From Acidobacteriota bacterium (GTDB lineage: Bacteria; Acidobacteriota; Aminicenantia; Aminicenantales; Saccharicenantaceae): DNA of 64,000 nt. Made by a program: the position numbers and the translations under genes. The notes under the pieces are model-generated. The model saw only the letters and a program-made list of their open reading frames with translations. It searched no databases and was not told the origin of the DNA. Shown one piece after another: positions 16,680 to 25,722 of the stretch (the stretch's first letter is position 1; each line of letters opens with the position of its first letter). The stretch is taken from contig JAKLEN010000002.1 in the NCBI GenBank assembly GCA_022711665.1, positions 248,001 through 312,000 of the forward strand. Reading direction: 5' to 3'.

Positions 16680-17504
16680 ATGCTGGACCGGCGGCTGGCC
16701 GCGTTGCTGATCCTGCCGGTCCTGTTCGGCTGCAAAGGAAAAGCCGTGGACCCCCTTCAGGAATCCTATCGCGCCCTCCGGTCCGTCCCCCGGGAACGGT
16801 GGGACCGGCTGGCCGGAAAGAAGATCTTTTTCGGGCACCATTCGGTCGGCCGGAACATCCTCAGCGGCCTCGAGGACGTCATGCGGGCCGAGCCGTCGGT
16901 GCGGCTGGTCCTGCGGGAAACGTCCGATCCGCGGGACTTCGGGGGCCCGGTCTTCGCCCATGCCACGGTCGGCCGGAACGGCGATCCCGCCGGGAAGATC
17001 GACGAGTTCCGGCGGCTCCTGGACGGCGGCCTGGGCCAGGCCGCCGACATCGCCTTCTTCAAGCTCTGCTTCGTCGACGTCGGCCGGGCCTCGGACATCG
17101 ACGCCATCCTGGATCATTATGACCGGACGCTGGCCGGGCTGGGCGCGAGATACCCCGGCCTGCGGATCATCCCGGTCACCGTGCCCCTGACCAATCAGGC
17201 CCGGGGGATCAAGGCCAGGATCAAGAGATTGCTCGGCCGCGGGCCCGCGGTCCGGGCCGACAACGCCAGGAGGAACGCCCTCAACCGCCGCATCCGGGAG
17301 CGCTACGGGGCCGCGGTCTGGGACCTGGCCGGCGCCGAGGCCGGCGCCGGGGCGGGGCCGGAGGCCGCGTCCGACGGCGAGGGGGAAAGCCTGGCCCTCC
17401 TGAACCCGGCCTTCACGACGGACGGCGGGCATTTGAACGCGGTCGGGAGGCAGGTCGTCGCCATCGACCTCCTTCTCCACCTGGCCTCGCTCGACCTCCG
17501 CTAG
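16680..17504 (+). CDS. SGNH-hydrolase-like lipoprotein
   Basis: 274 residues. LLILPVLFGCKG is a lipoprotein signal with lipobox Cys. The mature part begins with KIFFGHHSVGRNI, where GHHS stands where SGNH enzymes have GDS, and ends with TTDGGHLNAVGRQV, matching the block V DxxH pattern. The fold therefore looks like an SGNH esterase or transferase, but the block I serine context is unusual and activity is uncertain. The start follows AAAGGAG. It is divergent from the DUF5009-like gene and may process acyl groups on the polymer at the cell envelope. Confidence 0.65.
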   Translation: MLDRRLAALLILPVLFGCKGKAVDPLQESYRALRSVPRERWDRLAGKKIFFGHHSVGRNILSGLEDVMRAEPSVRLVLRETSDPRDFGGPVFAHATVGRNGDPAGKIDEFRRLLDGGLGQAADIAFFKLCFVDVGRASDIDAILDHYDRTLAGLGARYPGLRIIPVTVPLTNQARGIKARIKRLLGRGPAVRADNARRNALNRRIRERYGAAVWDLAGAEAGAGAGPEAASDGEGESLALLNPAFTTDGGHLNAVGRQVVAIDLLLHLASLDLR

Positions 17505-17521
17505 GTCCGCGCTGGGCCGCC

Positions 17522-17551
17522 TTGACAGGCGCTTTCCCCCCTAGGTATATT
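17522..17551 (+). promoter_or_regulatory. Strong promoter of the second NadE-like gene and acyl-AMP ligase
   Basis: TTGACA (17522-17527), 18-base spacer, TATATT (17546-17551). It directs transcription into the genes at 17606 and 18606. Confidence 0.7.
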
Positions 17552-17605
17552 ACGGCCGTCCCGGGGGACGCATAAGATCGCCGGGACGGAGAAGCGGGAG
17601 AACCC

Positions 17606-18571
17606 ATGGCATTTTCGAAGAAGGACATCCAGATCGATCCCGGTCGCGAAACCGAGCGCCTGGTCGGAGAGATGCGCCGCGTCGTCGGCGCGAAGCTGCG
17701 CAAGCGCGGCGCCGTCGTCGGCATCAGCGGGGGGATCGATTCGAGCGTCTGCCTGGCCTTGAGCGTCCGGGCCTTCGGCCCGGAGCGGGTCCTGGGCCTG
17801 ACCATGCCCGAGTCCGACTCCAACCCGGAGAGCGCCCTCCTGGCCAGGAAGCTGGCCCGGACGTTCGGCGTCGCCTACCTGGTCGAGGACATGACCGCGG
17901 CCCTGGCCGGCTTCAACACCTACCGCCGGCGCGACGAGGCCATCAAGAACGTCTTCCCCGAGTATGACGCCACCTACCGGGCCAAGATCGTCCTGCCCTC
18001 GGCCCTGGGAGAGAAGGACCAGCTGAACGTCTTCCGGCTGACGATCATCTCCCCGGAAGGCGAGGAGAAAACGGAGCGGCTGCCGCTCGCGGAGTACCTC
18101 CAGATCGTGGCCGCCTCCAACTTCAAGCAGCGCAGCCGCATGTCCATGCTCTACTACCACGCCGACCGGCTCAACTACGCCGTCATCGGCACGGGGAACA
18201 AGAACGAGCACGAGCAGGGCTTCTTCGTCAAGTACGGCGACGGAGGGGCCGACATCAAGCCCATCGCCCACCTCTTCAAGACGCAGGTCTACCAGCTGGC
18301 CGCCTTCCTGGGCGTCCCCGAGGAGATCCGCAGGCGCACGCCCACGACCGACACCTACAGCGCCGAATGCACCCAGGAGGAGTTCTTTTTCCGGGTCCCC
18401 TTCGAAGTGGGCGACGTCGTCTGGTACGCCATGGAAAAGGGGGTCCCCGTCGGCGAGGTCGCCCGGGAGCTGGGGATAGGGGAAGAGCAGGTGGCCCACA
18501 TCCAGAACGACATCCGGCGCAAGATCCGGGCCACGGACTACCTTCGGGCCGAGCCCCAGCACCTCGGCTGA
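17606..18571 (+). CDS. NadE-like amide ligase, paralogue 2 (EPS-associated)
   Basis: 321 residues, homologous over its full length to the protein at 11802. PP-loop SGGIDS (41-46); GTGNKNEHEQGFFVKYGDGG and DIKPIAHLFKTQVYQL are NadE-like. The usual NadE substrate segment is replaced by TPTTDTYSAECTQEEFFFR. No glutaminase domain. The C-terminus adds a helical stretch (GELARELGIG-type, IQNDIRRKIRATDYLR). It is followed 34 bases later by an acyl-AMP ligase, so the two share an operon. Keeping two diverged copies in one polysaccharide locus argues for two carboxylate substrates, not for housekeeping NAD synthesis. Confidence 0.75.
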   Translation: MAFSKKDIQIDPGRETERLVGEMRRVVGAKLRKRGAVVGISGGIDSSVCLALSVRAFGPERVLGLTMPESDSNPESALLARKLARTFGVAYLVEDMTAALAGFNTYRRRDEAIKNVFPEYDATYRAKIVLPSALGEKDQLNVFRLTIISPEGEEKTERLPLAEYLQIVAASNFKQRSRMSMLYYHADRLNYAVIGTGNKNEHEQGFFVKYGDGGADIKPIAHLFKTQVYQLAAFLGVPEEIRRRTPTTDTYSAECTQEEFFFRVPFEVGDVVWYAMEKGVPVGEVARELGIGEEQVAHIQNDIRRKIRATDYLRAEPQHLG

Positions 18572-18605
18572 CCGGGGCCGACCGGGGCCGGAGCGCAGAC
18601 CCGAC

Positions 18606-20174
18606 ATGACCCGCACGCGGCTCGTCCATGACTTCCTGGCCGGCGCGGCCGACCGCGACCCCGGCAAGAAGGCCCTCTTCGCCCAGGGCCGCTGGCACGC
18701 CTACGGCTGGCTGGAGGAGCAGGCCAACCGGTTCGCCGCTCTCCTCCTTCGGTCGGGGCTGCGCCGGGGCGACCGGGTCGCTCTGCTTCTCGAGAATTCC
18801 GCGGAATACGTCATCACCTATTACGCCGTCCTCAAGGCCGGCGGCATCACCGTCGCGCTGAACACCGAAAGCACGGCCGACGACGTCGAGTACATCGTCC
18901 GGGATTGCGGCGTCCGGTTCCTCGTGACCGGCCCGCGGCTCCTGGCCCGGGCCTGCCCGCCCCCGCGGGCTCCGGAGCCGGGCGCTCCCGCGGCCCGGGA
19001 GCCGCTCCTCGAGGCCCTCTTCCTCTGGTCCGGCCGGGCGGCGGAGAGAACGGCTTTGGCCCGGTCGGGGCCGGTCCTCCTGCCCGAGGCGTATGCGGGA
19101 GAGACGGCCGCCCCTCCCCCGGCGCGGCTCGTCGACCTCGACGTCGCCTCGATCGTCTACACGTCGGGAAGCACGGGCAGGCCCCGCGGCGCCACGCTGT
19201 CGCACCTGAACATCGTCTCGAACACCAGGTCCATCGTGGAGTACCTCGGGCTCACGCCGGCGGACCGGATCCTGGTCGTCCTGCCCTTCTATTACATCTA
19301 CGGCAAGTCGCTGCTCAACACCCACGTCGCCGTCGGCGGATCGGTCGTGATCGACAACCGCTTCCTCTATCCCAACGTCGTCCTGCAGACCCTGCGGGAG
19401 CAGGAAGCCACCGGCTTCGCCGGCGTCCCCTCGACCTTCACCATCCTGCTCAGCCGCTCGACCCTCAAGTCCTCGACGTTCCCCAGCCTGCGGTACGTCA
19501 CCCAGGCCGGCGGGGCCATGGCCCCGGCCGTCCAAAAACAGGTGGCCGAGGCTTTCGCCCCGGCCCGGCTGTTCGTCATGTACGGCGCCACCGAGGCCTC
19601 GGCACGGCTGTCTTACCTCGACCCCAGCGACCTGCCCCGGAAATGGGGCTCCATCGGGAAGGCCATCCCCAACGTCGACCTCTTCGTCGCCGACGAGGCC
19701 GGGACCCCCCTCGGACCCGGCCGGGAGGGCGAGATCGTCGCCCGGGGCTCGAACATCATGTCCGGGTACTGGAACCATCCCGAGGAGACCGCCGCGGTCC
19801 TGAGGAACGGCCTCTATTACACCGGCGACATCGGCCGGATGGACGAGGAGGGCTTTCTGTACGTCGTGGGGCGCACCAAGGACATGATCAAGATCGGGGG
19901 AAACAGGGTCAGCGCCAAGGAGATCGAGGAGGCCCTCTACGAGCACCCGGCCGTCCTCGAAGCCGCGGTCATCGGGGTCCCGGACGAAGTCCTGGGCGAG
20001 GCCCCCAAGGCCTTCATCGCGGTCAGGCCGGGGTCACCGGATGACGTCGTCGGGGGGCTGCCCGCGTTCCTGCAGAAGCGCCTGGCTCCCTACAAGGTCC
20101 CCAAGCTCTACGAGGTCCGCCCGGCCCTGCCCAAGAACGACGCCGGCAAGATCCAGAAGCTGAAGCTGAGATAA
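18606..20174 (+). CDS. Acyl-AMP/acyl-CoA ligase (ANL superfamily), exosortase-locus type
   Basis: 522 residues. ANL core motifs are all present: A3 (YTSGSTGRPRGATLSH), A5 (YGATEAS), A7 (LYYTGDIGRMDEEG), A8 (VGRTKDMIKIGGNRVSAKEIE) and the catalytic Lys near the end in NDAGKIQKLKLR. It activates a carboxylic acid with ATP and loads it on CoA or a carrier protein. A free acyl carrier protein is encoded at 38495. Ligase-plus-ACP pairs are a known companion of exosortase/EPS loci. The acyl substrate is unknown. Confidence 0.9.
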   Translation: MTRTRLVHDFLAGAADRDPGKKALFAQGRWHAYGWLEEQANRFAALLLRSGLRRGDRVALLLENSAEYVITYYAVLKAGGITVALNTESTADDVEYIVRDCGVRFLVTGPRLLARACPPPRAPEPGAPAAREPLLEALFLWSGRAAERTALARSGPVLLPEAYAGETAAPPPARLVDLDVASIVYTSGSTGRPRGATLSHLNIVSNTRSIVEYLGLTPADRILVVLPFYYIYGKSLLNTHVAVGGSVVIDNRFLYPNVVLQTLREQEATGFAGVPSTFTILLSRSTLKSSTFPSLRYVTQAGGAMAPAVQKQVAEAFAPARLFVMYGATEASARLSYLDPSDLPRKWGSIGKAIPNVDLFVADEAGTPLGPGREGEIVARGSNIMSGYWNHPEETAAVLRNGLYYTGDIGRMDEEGFLYVVGRTKDMIKIGGNRVSAKEIEEALYEHPAVLEAAVIGVPDEVLGEAPKAFIAVRPGSPDDVVGGLPAFLQKRLAPYKVPKLYEVRPALPKNDAGKIQKLKLR

Positions 20175-20225
20175 CCGGCTCGCGGCCTCCCCCCTCCTTG
20201 CGGCAAGGGGGAAGCCGCGAACCGG
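20175..20225. terminator. Large stem-loop between convergent ligase and PKD genes
   Basis: Arms CCGG-TCGCGGC-TCCCCC and GGGGGA-GCCGCGA-CCGG pair almost fully around a TTGCGGCAA-type loop. It starts right after the ligase stop. Likely a bidirectional terminator without a U tract. Confidence 0.55.
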
Positions 20226-20237
20226 TCCCGGCCGTTC

Positions 20238-23200
20238 TCAGTCCTGGAGCAGGTCGTCCAGGTTCCCGGACAGGGCGTAGGCGTCGAAGCGGAGCTTGGC
20301 CGGGATGCCGCCGACCAGCCCGTTCACGTCGGGGCCGATCGCCGGCCACGAGAGCGCGCCGAAGTAGGCCGGCTTGGAGGCGTAGATCAGGCTGTCCGGA
20401 ATGACGCGGGAAGAGATGTTGTCGTCCCAGACCACGCCCTTGTTGTAGTAGTCGTAGTTGCCGTGGCGGACGAGCGTGTCGCTGACCTTGCGGTCGGGAT
20501 AGGTGGCCGTGAAGTTCTCCCAGGCCGTCTCGGCCGTCAGGCTGGTGTTCCCCATGTTCGGGTAGCCCAGGATGTAGATGCAGGCGTTGGCCGAATGGCC
20601 GGGGCTGCCGGAGAGCTCATAATAGTTCGGGGTCCAGGACGCGTCGCCGATGACGTTGCCGATGACCGTGTGATAGTAGCTCCCCCGGCAGAGGTCGACC
20701 AGCCGCCGCTCCATCGTCCACCCGGAATCGGCGTCGATGCCGCTGATCTGGTTCCGGACGAGCAGGCCGTGCGACGTGCTGCCGTGGTAGCCGTCGTTCT
20801 GGAAGGAGGCGATGACGTTGCCCTCGAAGAGGTTCATGAGGCCGTGCGGCCCGTGGTTGCTGTGGAACGACGGCGTGATCCAGCTCAATCCGTCCCTGGC
20901 CCCGGAGCGGACGTAGTTGTAGAGGATGGCGTTGCCCGAGGCCCCGTTCATCATGACCAGGTTGGCCATGCGGCGGCCGACGTTGTCCTCGATCCGGCAG
21001 TAGCAGGTCCCGTAGAACAGGAAGATGCCGTAACCGTCCGACTGGGACGGATAGCCGCTGGCGTCGTGGACGTAGCAGCGCCGGATCTCGCACTGCGAGC
21101 TGGCCCGGAACTCGATCGCCCCGTTGCCCGTGTTCGAGGTTTCCACGCCCTTGACCCAGCACCGGTCGGCGCCGCCGAAGGTGATGGCGCCGCTGCTGTT
21201 GGCGACGACGGTCAGGTCCTCGATGCCGACCCGCACGGCCCCGGGGGCCATGGCGTTGGCCTGCGGCTGATAGGCCGCGCTGAAGCCGTAGGGAATCGGC
21301 GTCGCGAACGTGACGACGTTGCCGCTGACGCCGGTGATCCGCGAGGTGTGCCGCAGGTTCCGGGTCCCGGCCCAGTTGCCGGTCCGGTGGAAGACGAGGA
21401 TGTAATCGTCGTTCTGGACGATCTGGATCATGTTGCCGGCCCGGAACGTCGAGGGAGGCGTCGAGGCCAGGGTGATGCTCGTCGAGCCCTTGCCGTACCC
21501 CGAGGCGACGGAGGTGCCGCCCGAGATGGCGGGATCGATATAGGTCCGGGGATTCGAGGAGATGGCCTCGGTCCCGGAGGACGTCGAGCGGATGATGGTC
21601 TTCCCGGCCCCGGCCCCGCGCAGCGTCACGCCGGAGGCCGCGCCGAGGCTCACGGTCGCGTCGAGGGAGTACGTTCCCGCGGTGAGCAGGACGACCCCCT
21701 CGGAGCCCGAAGCCGCGGCGACCGCCGCGCTGATCTGGGCCGCCGTGGCCCCCGGCCCGAGCGTGGCCACGATGGTCGTCCGCTCGGGGATGCCGCCCGG
21801 GACTCCGGCATAGGTCCAATCGATGACCCGGTCGTCGGTCAGGAGATCCGACGCGGCCACCGAGATCGTCCGGGTCTCCGTATCCGAGGAGGAGGAGTTG
21901 CTGGCGACCAGGGCCACCGTATACGCCCCCTCCACGGTGTAGGTGTGGCTGGGGTTCTGGGCGGTCGAGGTCGTCCCGTCGCCGAAGCTCCACGACCAGG
22001 CCGTCGGCGTGCCGGTCGAGGCGTCCGTGAACTGCACCGCCCGGCCGGGGGCCGGGGACGACGGCGTGAACGAGAAGCCGGCGCTCAGGGCGGCGGCCGC
22101 GGTCACGGTGACCGTTCGCGTGCCGCTGGCCTGGCTGGACGCGTTCGTCACCGTCAGGCCGACGCTATAGGACCCGGCCGCGGCGTAGGTGTGGCTCGGG
22201 TTCTGGGCGGTCGAGGTCGTCCCGTCGCCGAAGCTCCACGACCAGGCCGTCGGCGTGCCGGTCGAGGCGTCCGTGAACTGCACAGCCTGGCCGGCCGCCG
22301 GCGAGGCCGGGCTGAACGAGAAGGAGGCCACCAGCGCGACGGCTACCGTCACCGTCCGGCTGGCGCTGTTGCTGCCCGTGCCGTTGCTGACGGTCAGGGT
22401 GACCGTCTTCGCGCCGGCCGTGGCATAGGTGTGGCTCGGGTTCTGAGCGGTCGAGGTCGTCCCGTCGCCGAAGCTCCACGACCAGGCGGTCGGCGTGCCG
22501 GTCGAGGCGTCCGTGAACTGCACCGCCTGGCCGGCCGCCGGCGAGGCCGGGCTGAACGAGAAGGAGGCCGCCAGCGCGACGGCTACCGTCACCGTCCGGC
22601 TGGCGCTGTTGCTGCTCGTGCCGTTGCTGACGGTCAGGGTGACCGTCTTAGTGCCGGCCGTGGCATAGGTGTGGCTCGGGTTCTGAGCGGTCGAGGTCGT
22701 CCCGTCGCCGAAGCTCCACGACCAGGCGGTCGGCGTGCCGGTCGAGGCGTCCGTGAACTGCACCGCCTGGCCCGCGGCCGGGAGCGAAGGCGAGAACGTG
22801 AATGACGACGCCAGCGTGGAAACGGAGGCCACGCTGAGCGACCGGCTGCCCTGCTTCGAGCCGTTGTTGCCGGTCGAGACCAGCGTCACGGTGTAGGACC
22901 CGACGCTATGATAGGCGTGAGAGGGGTTCTTGGAAGTGCTCGAACCCCCGTCGCCGAAGCTCCATCTCCAGGAGGTCGGATTCCCCGACGACGTGTCCGT
23001 GAACTGGACGGTTTGGCCCGGGCCCGGCGTCGTGGGGTTGAAGACGAAGGTCGCGGCTTCCGTCGCCGGCAGGACGGAGATCGTCCGGCTGGTCTTCTTC
23101 GTGGCGCTGCCGCTGCCGACGATCAGGATGACCTTCTTGAATCCCGAGGCGGCGTAGGCGTGGCTGGGATGCTGGGCGGCGCTCGTCGTCCCGTCGCCGA

Positions 23201-23450
23201 AATCCCACCGCCAGGAGGTCACGTTCCCGCTCGAAGTATCCGTGAACTGAACGGCCGCGCCGACGGTGGGTATCGCCGGGCTATAGCTGAAGGATGCCTT
23301 GACGGCGGATTTCGTCGTGCTCGTGGCCAGCCTGACCAGCCGGCTCTGGGAGGCCAGCGGCAGGGGGCTCGCCTGGAAGACCAGGGCGAAAAGCAGGACC
23401 ACGGACAGGCCCGTGAAGGCCCGCCGGAATGGTTTATTGACTCTCGACAT
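20238..23450 (-). CDS. Secreted protein with six PKD repeats and a right-handed beta-helix domain
   Basis: 1070 residues. A signal peptide (LSVVLLFALVFQASPLPLAS) is followed by six PKD domains (about residues 40-530), each with W-x-FGDGTTS and PSHxY signatures; the middle four are nearly identical. The last ~540 residues form a pectate-lyase-like beta-helix domain beginning VIDWTYAGVPGGIPERTTI, with CWVKGVETSNTGNGAIEF and NHGPHGLMNLFEGNVI. That domain is about 60% identical by eye to the protein at 29521 and more distantly related to that at 35676. The start at 23450 has GGAGAG; the upstream in-frame ATG at 23474 is less likely. It probably binds or cleaves polysaccharide outside the cell. 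Confidence 0.85.
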   Translation of the reverse strand: MSRVNKPFRRAFTGLSVVLLFALVFQASPLPLASQSRLVRLATSTTKSAVKASFSYSPAIPTVGAAVQFTDTSSGNVTSWRWDFGDGTTSAAQHPSHAYAASGFKKVILIVGSGSATKKTSRTISVLPATEAATFVFNPTTPGPGQTVQFTDTSSGNPTSWRWSFGDGGSSTSKNPSHAYHSVGSYTVTLVSTGNNGSKQGSRSLSVASVSTLASSFTFSPSLPAAGQAVQFTDASTGTPTAWSWSFGDGTTSTAQNPSHTYATAGTKTVTLTVSNGTSSNSASRTVTVAVALAASFSFSPASPAAGQAVQFTDASTGTPTAWSWSFGDGTTSTAQNPSHTYATAGAKTVTLTVSNGTGSNSASRTVTVAVALVASFSFSPASPAAGQAVQFTDASTGTPTAWSWSFGDGTTSTAQNPSHTYAAAGSYSVGLTVTNASSQASGTRTVTVTAAAALSAGFSFTPSSPAPGRAVQFTDASTGTPTAWSWSFGDGTTSTAQNPSHTYTVEGAYTVALVASNSSSSDTETRTISVAASDLLTDDRVIDWTYAGVPGGIPERTTIVATLGPGATAAQISAAVAAASGSEGVVLLTAGTYSLDATVSLGAASGVTLRGAGAGKTIIRSTSSGTEAISSNPRTYIDPAISGGTSVASGYGKGSTSITLASTPPSTFRAGNMIQIVQNDDYILVFHRTGNWAGTRNLRHTSRITGVSGNVVTFATPIPYGFSAAYQPQANAMAPGAVRVGIEDLTVVANSSGAITFGGADRCWVKGVETSNTGNGAIEFRASSQCEIRRCYVHDASGYPSQSDGYGIFLFYGTCYCRIEDNVGRRMANLVMMNGASGNAILYNYVRSGARDGLSWITPSFHSNHGPHGLMNLFEGNVIASFQNDGYHGSTSHGLLVRNQISGIDADSGWTMERRLVDLCRGSYYHTVIGNVIGDASWTPNYYELSGSPGHSANACIYILGYPNMGNTSLTAETAWENFTATYPDRKVSDTLVRHGNYDYYNKGVVWDDNISSRVIPDSLIYASKPAYFGALSWPAIGPDVNGLVGGIPAKLRFDAYALSGNLDDLLQD
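21940..22770. repeat. Four tandem ~240-bp near-identical units encoding PKD domains
   Basis: Units begin near 21947, 22190, 22431 and 22671 and share long identical stretches, for example around CTCCACGACCAGGC. They are in frame inside the PKD gene. High identity suggests recent duplication or gene conversion, so copy number may vary between strains and short-read assemblies may collapse it. Confidence 0.85.
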
Positions 23451-23607
23451 CGAAGACTCTCCAATCATTCTCATTCTCTTTCACCGGGGCTTTCGAACCC
23501 TTTGCCATTATGTCGGCCGGACGGCAAGGCCGAATCACCACAAGGGGGGATTCCCCAGACGATATCGGCCGGAATCTGGCTAGCCGCGGCGGAAACGGGC
23601 CTTCGGC

Positions 23608-23636
23608 TTGAAAGACGGGCCCCGGCGTGCTATCTT
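23608..23636 (+). promoter_or_regulatory. Promoter of the deacetylase/GNAT genes
   Basis: TTGAAA (23608-23613), 17-base spacer, TATCTT (23631-23636). The -10 ends 18 bases before ATG 23655, giving a short leader. No gene in 23451-23607. Confidence 0.6.
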
Positions 23637-23654
23637 GGCCGGGGCATATCGAGG

Positions 23655-24467
23655 ATGGTGCTGCGGATCGTCAAGCTTCTCATCAGCGCGGCCTACGCTC
23701 TCGCCGTCCAGCCGCTCTACCGCCATCTCTCGAGGTGCCGGGACAGGTCCTGCATCCTTTTGTATTACCATGCCGTCCCCCCGGGCACGGAGGCCGGCCT
23801 GGCCAGGCAGCTGGACTATCTCGTCAAGGCCGCCACCCCCGTGCCGCTCGGCTTCGGGGGGCCCTTTGTCCCCAAGGTCCGCTACGTGATCGTGACCATA
23901 GATGACGCCTTCCGCAGCGCCGTCGAACGGGCGGTCCCCGAGCTCCTGAAGCGGCGGATCCCCTTTGCCGTCTTCGTGCCGGCCGGCGGCCTGGGCCAGC
24001 CCCCGGGGTGGCTGGAAGATCCGGGCCGCCGCGAGGCCTCCGACAGCGTGGCCACGGCCGAGGCCCTCCGGGCGATCCCGCCGGAGTCCGTCGTCTTCGG
24101 CTCCCACACCATCAGCCACCCGCACCTTCCCCGGCTGGCCAAGGACGAGGCCCGGCGCGAGATCCAGGGATCAAGGCGCCAATTGGAGGCCCTGCTGGGG
24201 CGGGACATCCTCTACCTGTCCTTCCCGTTCGGGGACTTCTCGCCGCGGGATCTCGACCTCTGCCGCGAGGCCGGTTACCGGCAGGTCCTGACCAGCGGCT
24301 ACGAGCCGGCGTTCTCGCCACCCGACCGGTTCGCCAAGGGACGCATCGGCGTCAATCCTTCCGATTGGATGATAGAATTCAAATTGAAGGCGGCCGGGGA
24401 CTACGCCTGGATGGCGCCGGTCTCGGCCCTGAAGAAGAGCTTCAAGAATGTCCTCTCCTTCCATTGA
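23655..24467 (+). CDS. Polysaccharide deacetylase (NodB/CE4 family) 1
   Basis: 270 residues. The NodB fold is marked by LLYYHAVP, VTIDDAFRSAVE (metal Asp in TIDD), GSHTISHPHLPRL (H-x3-H metal site) and LSFPFGDFSPRD. A hydrophobic N-terminus (IVKLLISAAYALAV) is likely a membrane anchor. The family removes N-acetyl groups from GlcNAc-type polymers, or O-acetyl groups, in the periplasm. The ATG overlaps GAGG. The last 20 bases overlap the GNAT gene, so the two are co-translated. Confidence 0.86.
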   Translation: MVLRIVKLLISAAYALAVQPLYRHLSRCRDRSCILLYYHAVPPGTEAGLARQLDYLVKAATPVPLGFGGPFVPKVRYVIVTIDDAFRSAVERAVPELLKRRIPFAVFVPAGGLGQPPGWLEDPGRREASDSVATAEALRAIPPESVVFGSHTISHPHLPRLAKDEARREIQGSRRQLEALLGRDILYLSFPFGDFSPRDLDLCREAGYRQVLTSGYEPAFSPPDRFAKGRIGVNPSDWMIEFKLKAAGDYAWMAPVSALKKSFKNVLSFH

Positions 24468-25656
24468 ACTGCCGGGGGCGGCGGCGGAGAAGGCCGGGCC
24501 GCCGGAGGTCCGCATCCGCCAGGCCACGCGCCGGGACCGGGAGGCGCTCTGGGAATTCATGAAGGCCGCCTATGAGGAGGACGCGCCCGGGACCGTCCAG
24601 TACAAGGTCCCGCGGCGCTGGAACTGGCAGTTCGCCGACAATCCCTTCGTCCGGGACAAGGAAGGGGACGATCTCCTGCCGATCTGGATCGCCCTCGTCG
24701 GCGACGAGATCGCCGGCCAGATGTGCGCCCTGCCGATGCGGATCACGATCGGCGGCCGGACCTACGACGGCGGCTGGGGATGCGATTTCATCGTCCTCAA
24801 GAAGTTCCGGGGCCGCGGCGTGGGCTGGCGGCTGAACGAGGCCTATTGCCGGCATTTCCAGGTCGTCGTGCACGTCACCCAGGCCCGGGCCACCGCTAAG
24901 ATGTGGGAGCGCTGGGGCATGGTCGCCGTCTCCCCCGTGTCCATCATGTGGAGGATCGTCCGGCTGAACGGTTCGTTCGTCTTTCGCTACCTCAACGCCA
25001 AGACCCGGACGCGCCCGCGGCTCAACCGGCTGTTCAGGACCCTATGCCGGTTCTTCGCTCTCCATCATGTTCTGGCCTTCGGGCTCAACGGCTACGCCCT
25101 GGTCCGGAACGCCGTCCGGCGGCCGGCCCCGGCCGGTCCGGGCGCGACGATCACGGAGGAGACGGCGTTCGACGCCGCGTTCTCGTCGTTCATCGACGAG
25201 GCCGGCGCCGGGTACGGCGCCCTGGTCAAGCGGGAGCCGCGGTTCCTGGCCTGGAAGTACGTCGGCAACCCGGTCGTGCCCTATCATCTGTTCGTCCTGC
25301 GGCGTGAGGGCGCGGTCAAAGGCTATATCGCGCTGCGCCGGCCCCATCAGGCGGAGCTGGGCATCGGCATCATCGCCGACATCTTCACGGCCCCCGGCGA
25401 CACGGGATCCCTGGAGGCCCTGCTGGCCCACGCCGTCGCCTTTTTCGGCCGGGGCGTCCGGGTCATCCAGACCCTGGTCCCCTCCGGCCGCCTGGCCCCG
25501 GTCCTGAAGCGGTCCGGCTTCTGGACCATCAAGACCTACGAACCCCACTTCGTCTGCGCCGATCCGGCGCTGCGGGAGACGCTGAAAGGCCAAACCGGGG
25601 ACTGGTACATCACCTTCGCCGACCATGACCAGGACCAGATCCGCCCGGTCGAATGA
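24448..25656 (+). CDS. GNAT-family N-acetyltransferase
   Basis: 402 residues, large for one GNAT domain. The N-terminal half has VRIRQATRRDREALWEFM and the acetyl-CoA motif FRGRGVGWRLNEAYCRHF. The C-terminal half (from about 230) reads like a second, degenerate GNAT domain (GIGIIADIFTAPG, LEALLAHAVAFF). It would transfer an acyl group to an amine, plausibly on an EPS sugar nucleotide or an amino-acid decoration. It overlaps the deacetylase by 20 bases. Confidence 0.72.
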   Translation: MSSPSIELPGAAAEKAGPPEVRIRQATRRDREALWEFMKAAYEEDAPGTVQYKVPRRWNWQFADNPFVRDKEGDDLLPIWIALVGDEIAGQMCALPMRITIGGRTYDGGWGCDFIVLKKFRGRGVGWRLNEAYCRHFQVVVHVTQARATAKMWERWGMVAVSPVSIMWRIVRLNGSFVFRYLNAKTRTRPRLNRLFRTLCRFFALHHVLAFGLNGYALVRNAVRRPAPAGPGATITEETAFDAAFSSFIDEAGAGYGALVKREPRFLAWKYVGNPVVPYHLFVLRREGAVKGYIALRRPHQAELGIGIIADIFTAPGDTGSLEALLAHAVAFFGRGVRVIQTLVPSGRLAPVLKRSGFWTIKTYEPHFVCADPALRETLKGQTGDWYITFADHDQDQIRPVE

Positions 25657-25678
25657 CCTCGCGGGGGCGGGCCCGGGT

Positions 25679-25707
25679 TTGACACCCGGAGCGGTTGATG
25701 CTACCAT
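25679..25707 (+). promoter_or_regulatory. Promoter of the SGNH-MBOAT-DUF5989-amidotransferase operon
   Basis: TTGACA (25679-25684), 17-base spacer, TACCAT (25702-25707). The -10 ends 15 bases before ATG 25723, so the leader is about 8-9 bases with no Shine-Dalgarno. Confidence 0.6.
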
Positions 25708-25722
25708 CGTCCGGCTATCGCC

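Noticed and set aside
21940-22770. CRISPR-like regular repeats
   Set aside because: Units are ~240 bp, contiguous and in frame, encoding PKD domains; no spacers or cas genes.
20463-22805. 780-codon frame antisense to the PKD/beta-helix gene
   Set aside because: Its repeats merely mirror the PKD repeats, no known domain is present, and the opposite strand encodes a clear secreted protein.
23485-23515. TTCGAAC-like sequence resembling a tRNA T-loop
   Set aside because: No matching T-stem, anticodon arm or acceptor could be folded around it.
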